DNA from: Elusimicrobiota bacterium
GTDB taxonomy: Bacteria > CG03
Length of the DNA stretch: 5,303 bases
Direction of reading: 5' to 3'
NCBI GenBank assembly: GCA_021161625.1
Contig: JAGHAG010000028.1
Coordinates: forward strand, 1-5,303
Positions 5,216-5,303 of the stretch are shown one piece after another. Below the pieces are notes generated by a model. The model saw nothing but the letters and a program-made list of their open reading frames with translations, searched no databases and was not told the origin of the DNA. Position 1 is the stretch's first letter. Every line of letters starts with the position of its first letter. The position numbers and the translations under genes were made by a program.

Positions 5216-5303
5216 GGCAGGCAGGGCTCTGGGAGCGAGGAATTCAACAATAAGTCCGCAGCGGACGGAGAGCGAGCCATCTCACGCGAGCGTCCCTGAC
5301 GCC
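5216..5303. other. GC-rich segment with small inverted repeats, running off the window
   Basis: 57 of 88 bases are G or C, in sharp contrast to the AT-rich operon. It contains GTCCG-CAG-CGGAC (5254-5266) and GCGTC-CCT-GACGC (5290-5302), two small hairpins, and three copies of GCGAG (5235-5239, 5272-5276, 5286-5290). Short open frames exist on both strands but none resembles a known protein or has a ribosome binding site. It may be the end of a dispersed palindromic repeat or of a structured RNA whose remainder lies outside the window. Confidence 0.4.

Noticed and set aside
5207..5299. Short plus-strand frame of about 30 codons in the GC-rich segment
   Set aside because: It has a GTG start without a ribosome binding site and no recognisable protein. 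It more likely reflects stop-poor GC-rich repeat sequence.

Overview
This is an AT-rich bacterial chromosomal segment. Every supported gene lies on the minus strand and belongs to one tightly packed operon. Read in transcription order from high to low coordinates, it encodes an M50 site-2 protease homologue, tryptophanyl-tRNA synthetase (trpS), the two SMC-complex partners scpA and scpB, chorismate mutase/prephenate dehydratase (pheA) and a HisC-type aminotransferase (hisC). Neighbouring genes are separated by 2 bases or overlap by 4 to 20 bases. Three junctions use an ATGA stop/start overlap. Low GC, lysine-rich proteins and long homopolymer runs, with this gene order, suggest a free-living anaerobic or uncultivated candidate-phylum bacterium. 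The sequence alone does not fix the taxon.

Layout: 5216-5303 is a GC-rich segment (57 of 88 bases G or C) with small inverted repeats, running off the window edge. 5159-5202 carries degenerate 7-base tandem repeats. 5115-5123 is an extended -10 promoter placed so close to the protease ATG that the first message is probably leaderless. 87-5107 is the operon. 1-90 again holds 7-base tandem repeats, which reach into the hisC stop codon. No RNA genes, CRISPR array, insertion sequence or convincing intrinsic terminator were found.

Functionally the operon mixes translation (trpS), chromosome condensation (scpA, scpB) and the last steps of phenylalanine synthesis: pheA makes phenylpyruvate and the aminotransferase could convert it to phenylalanine. 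I see no wholly new system. The points that deserve a second look are: (1) scpB is split by a -1 frameshift exactly where a canonical X XXY YYZ slippery heptamer sits in the zero frame; (2) hisC contains a perfect 12-bp GC-rich palindrome that is translated in frame as nine extra-looking residues; (3) TrpS has a four-cysteine pattern matching the iron-sulfur TrpRS of Thermotoga; (4) heptameric repeats bound the operon on both sides.
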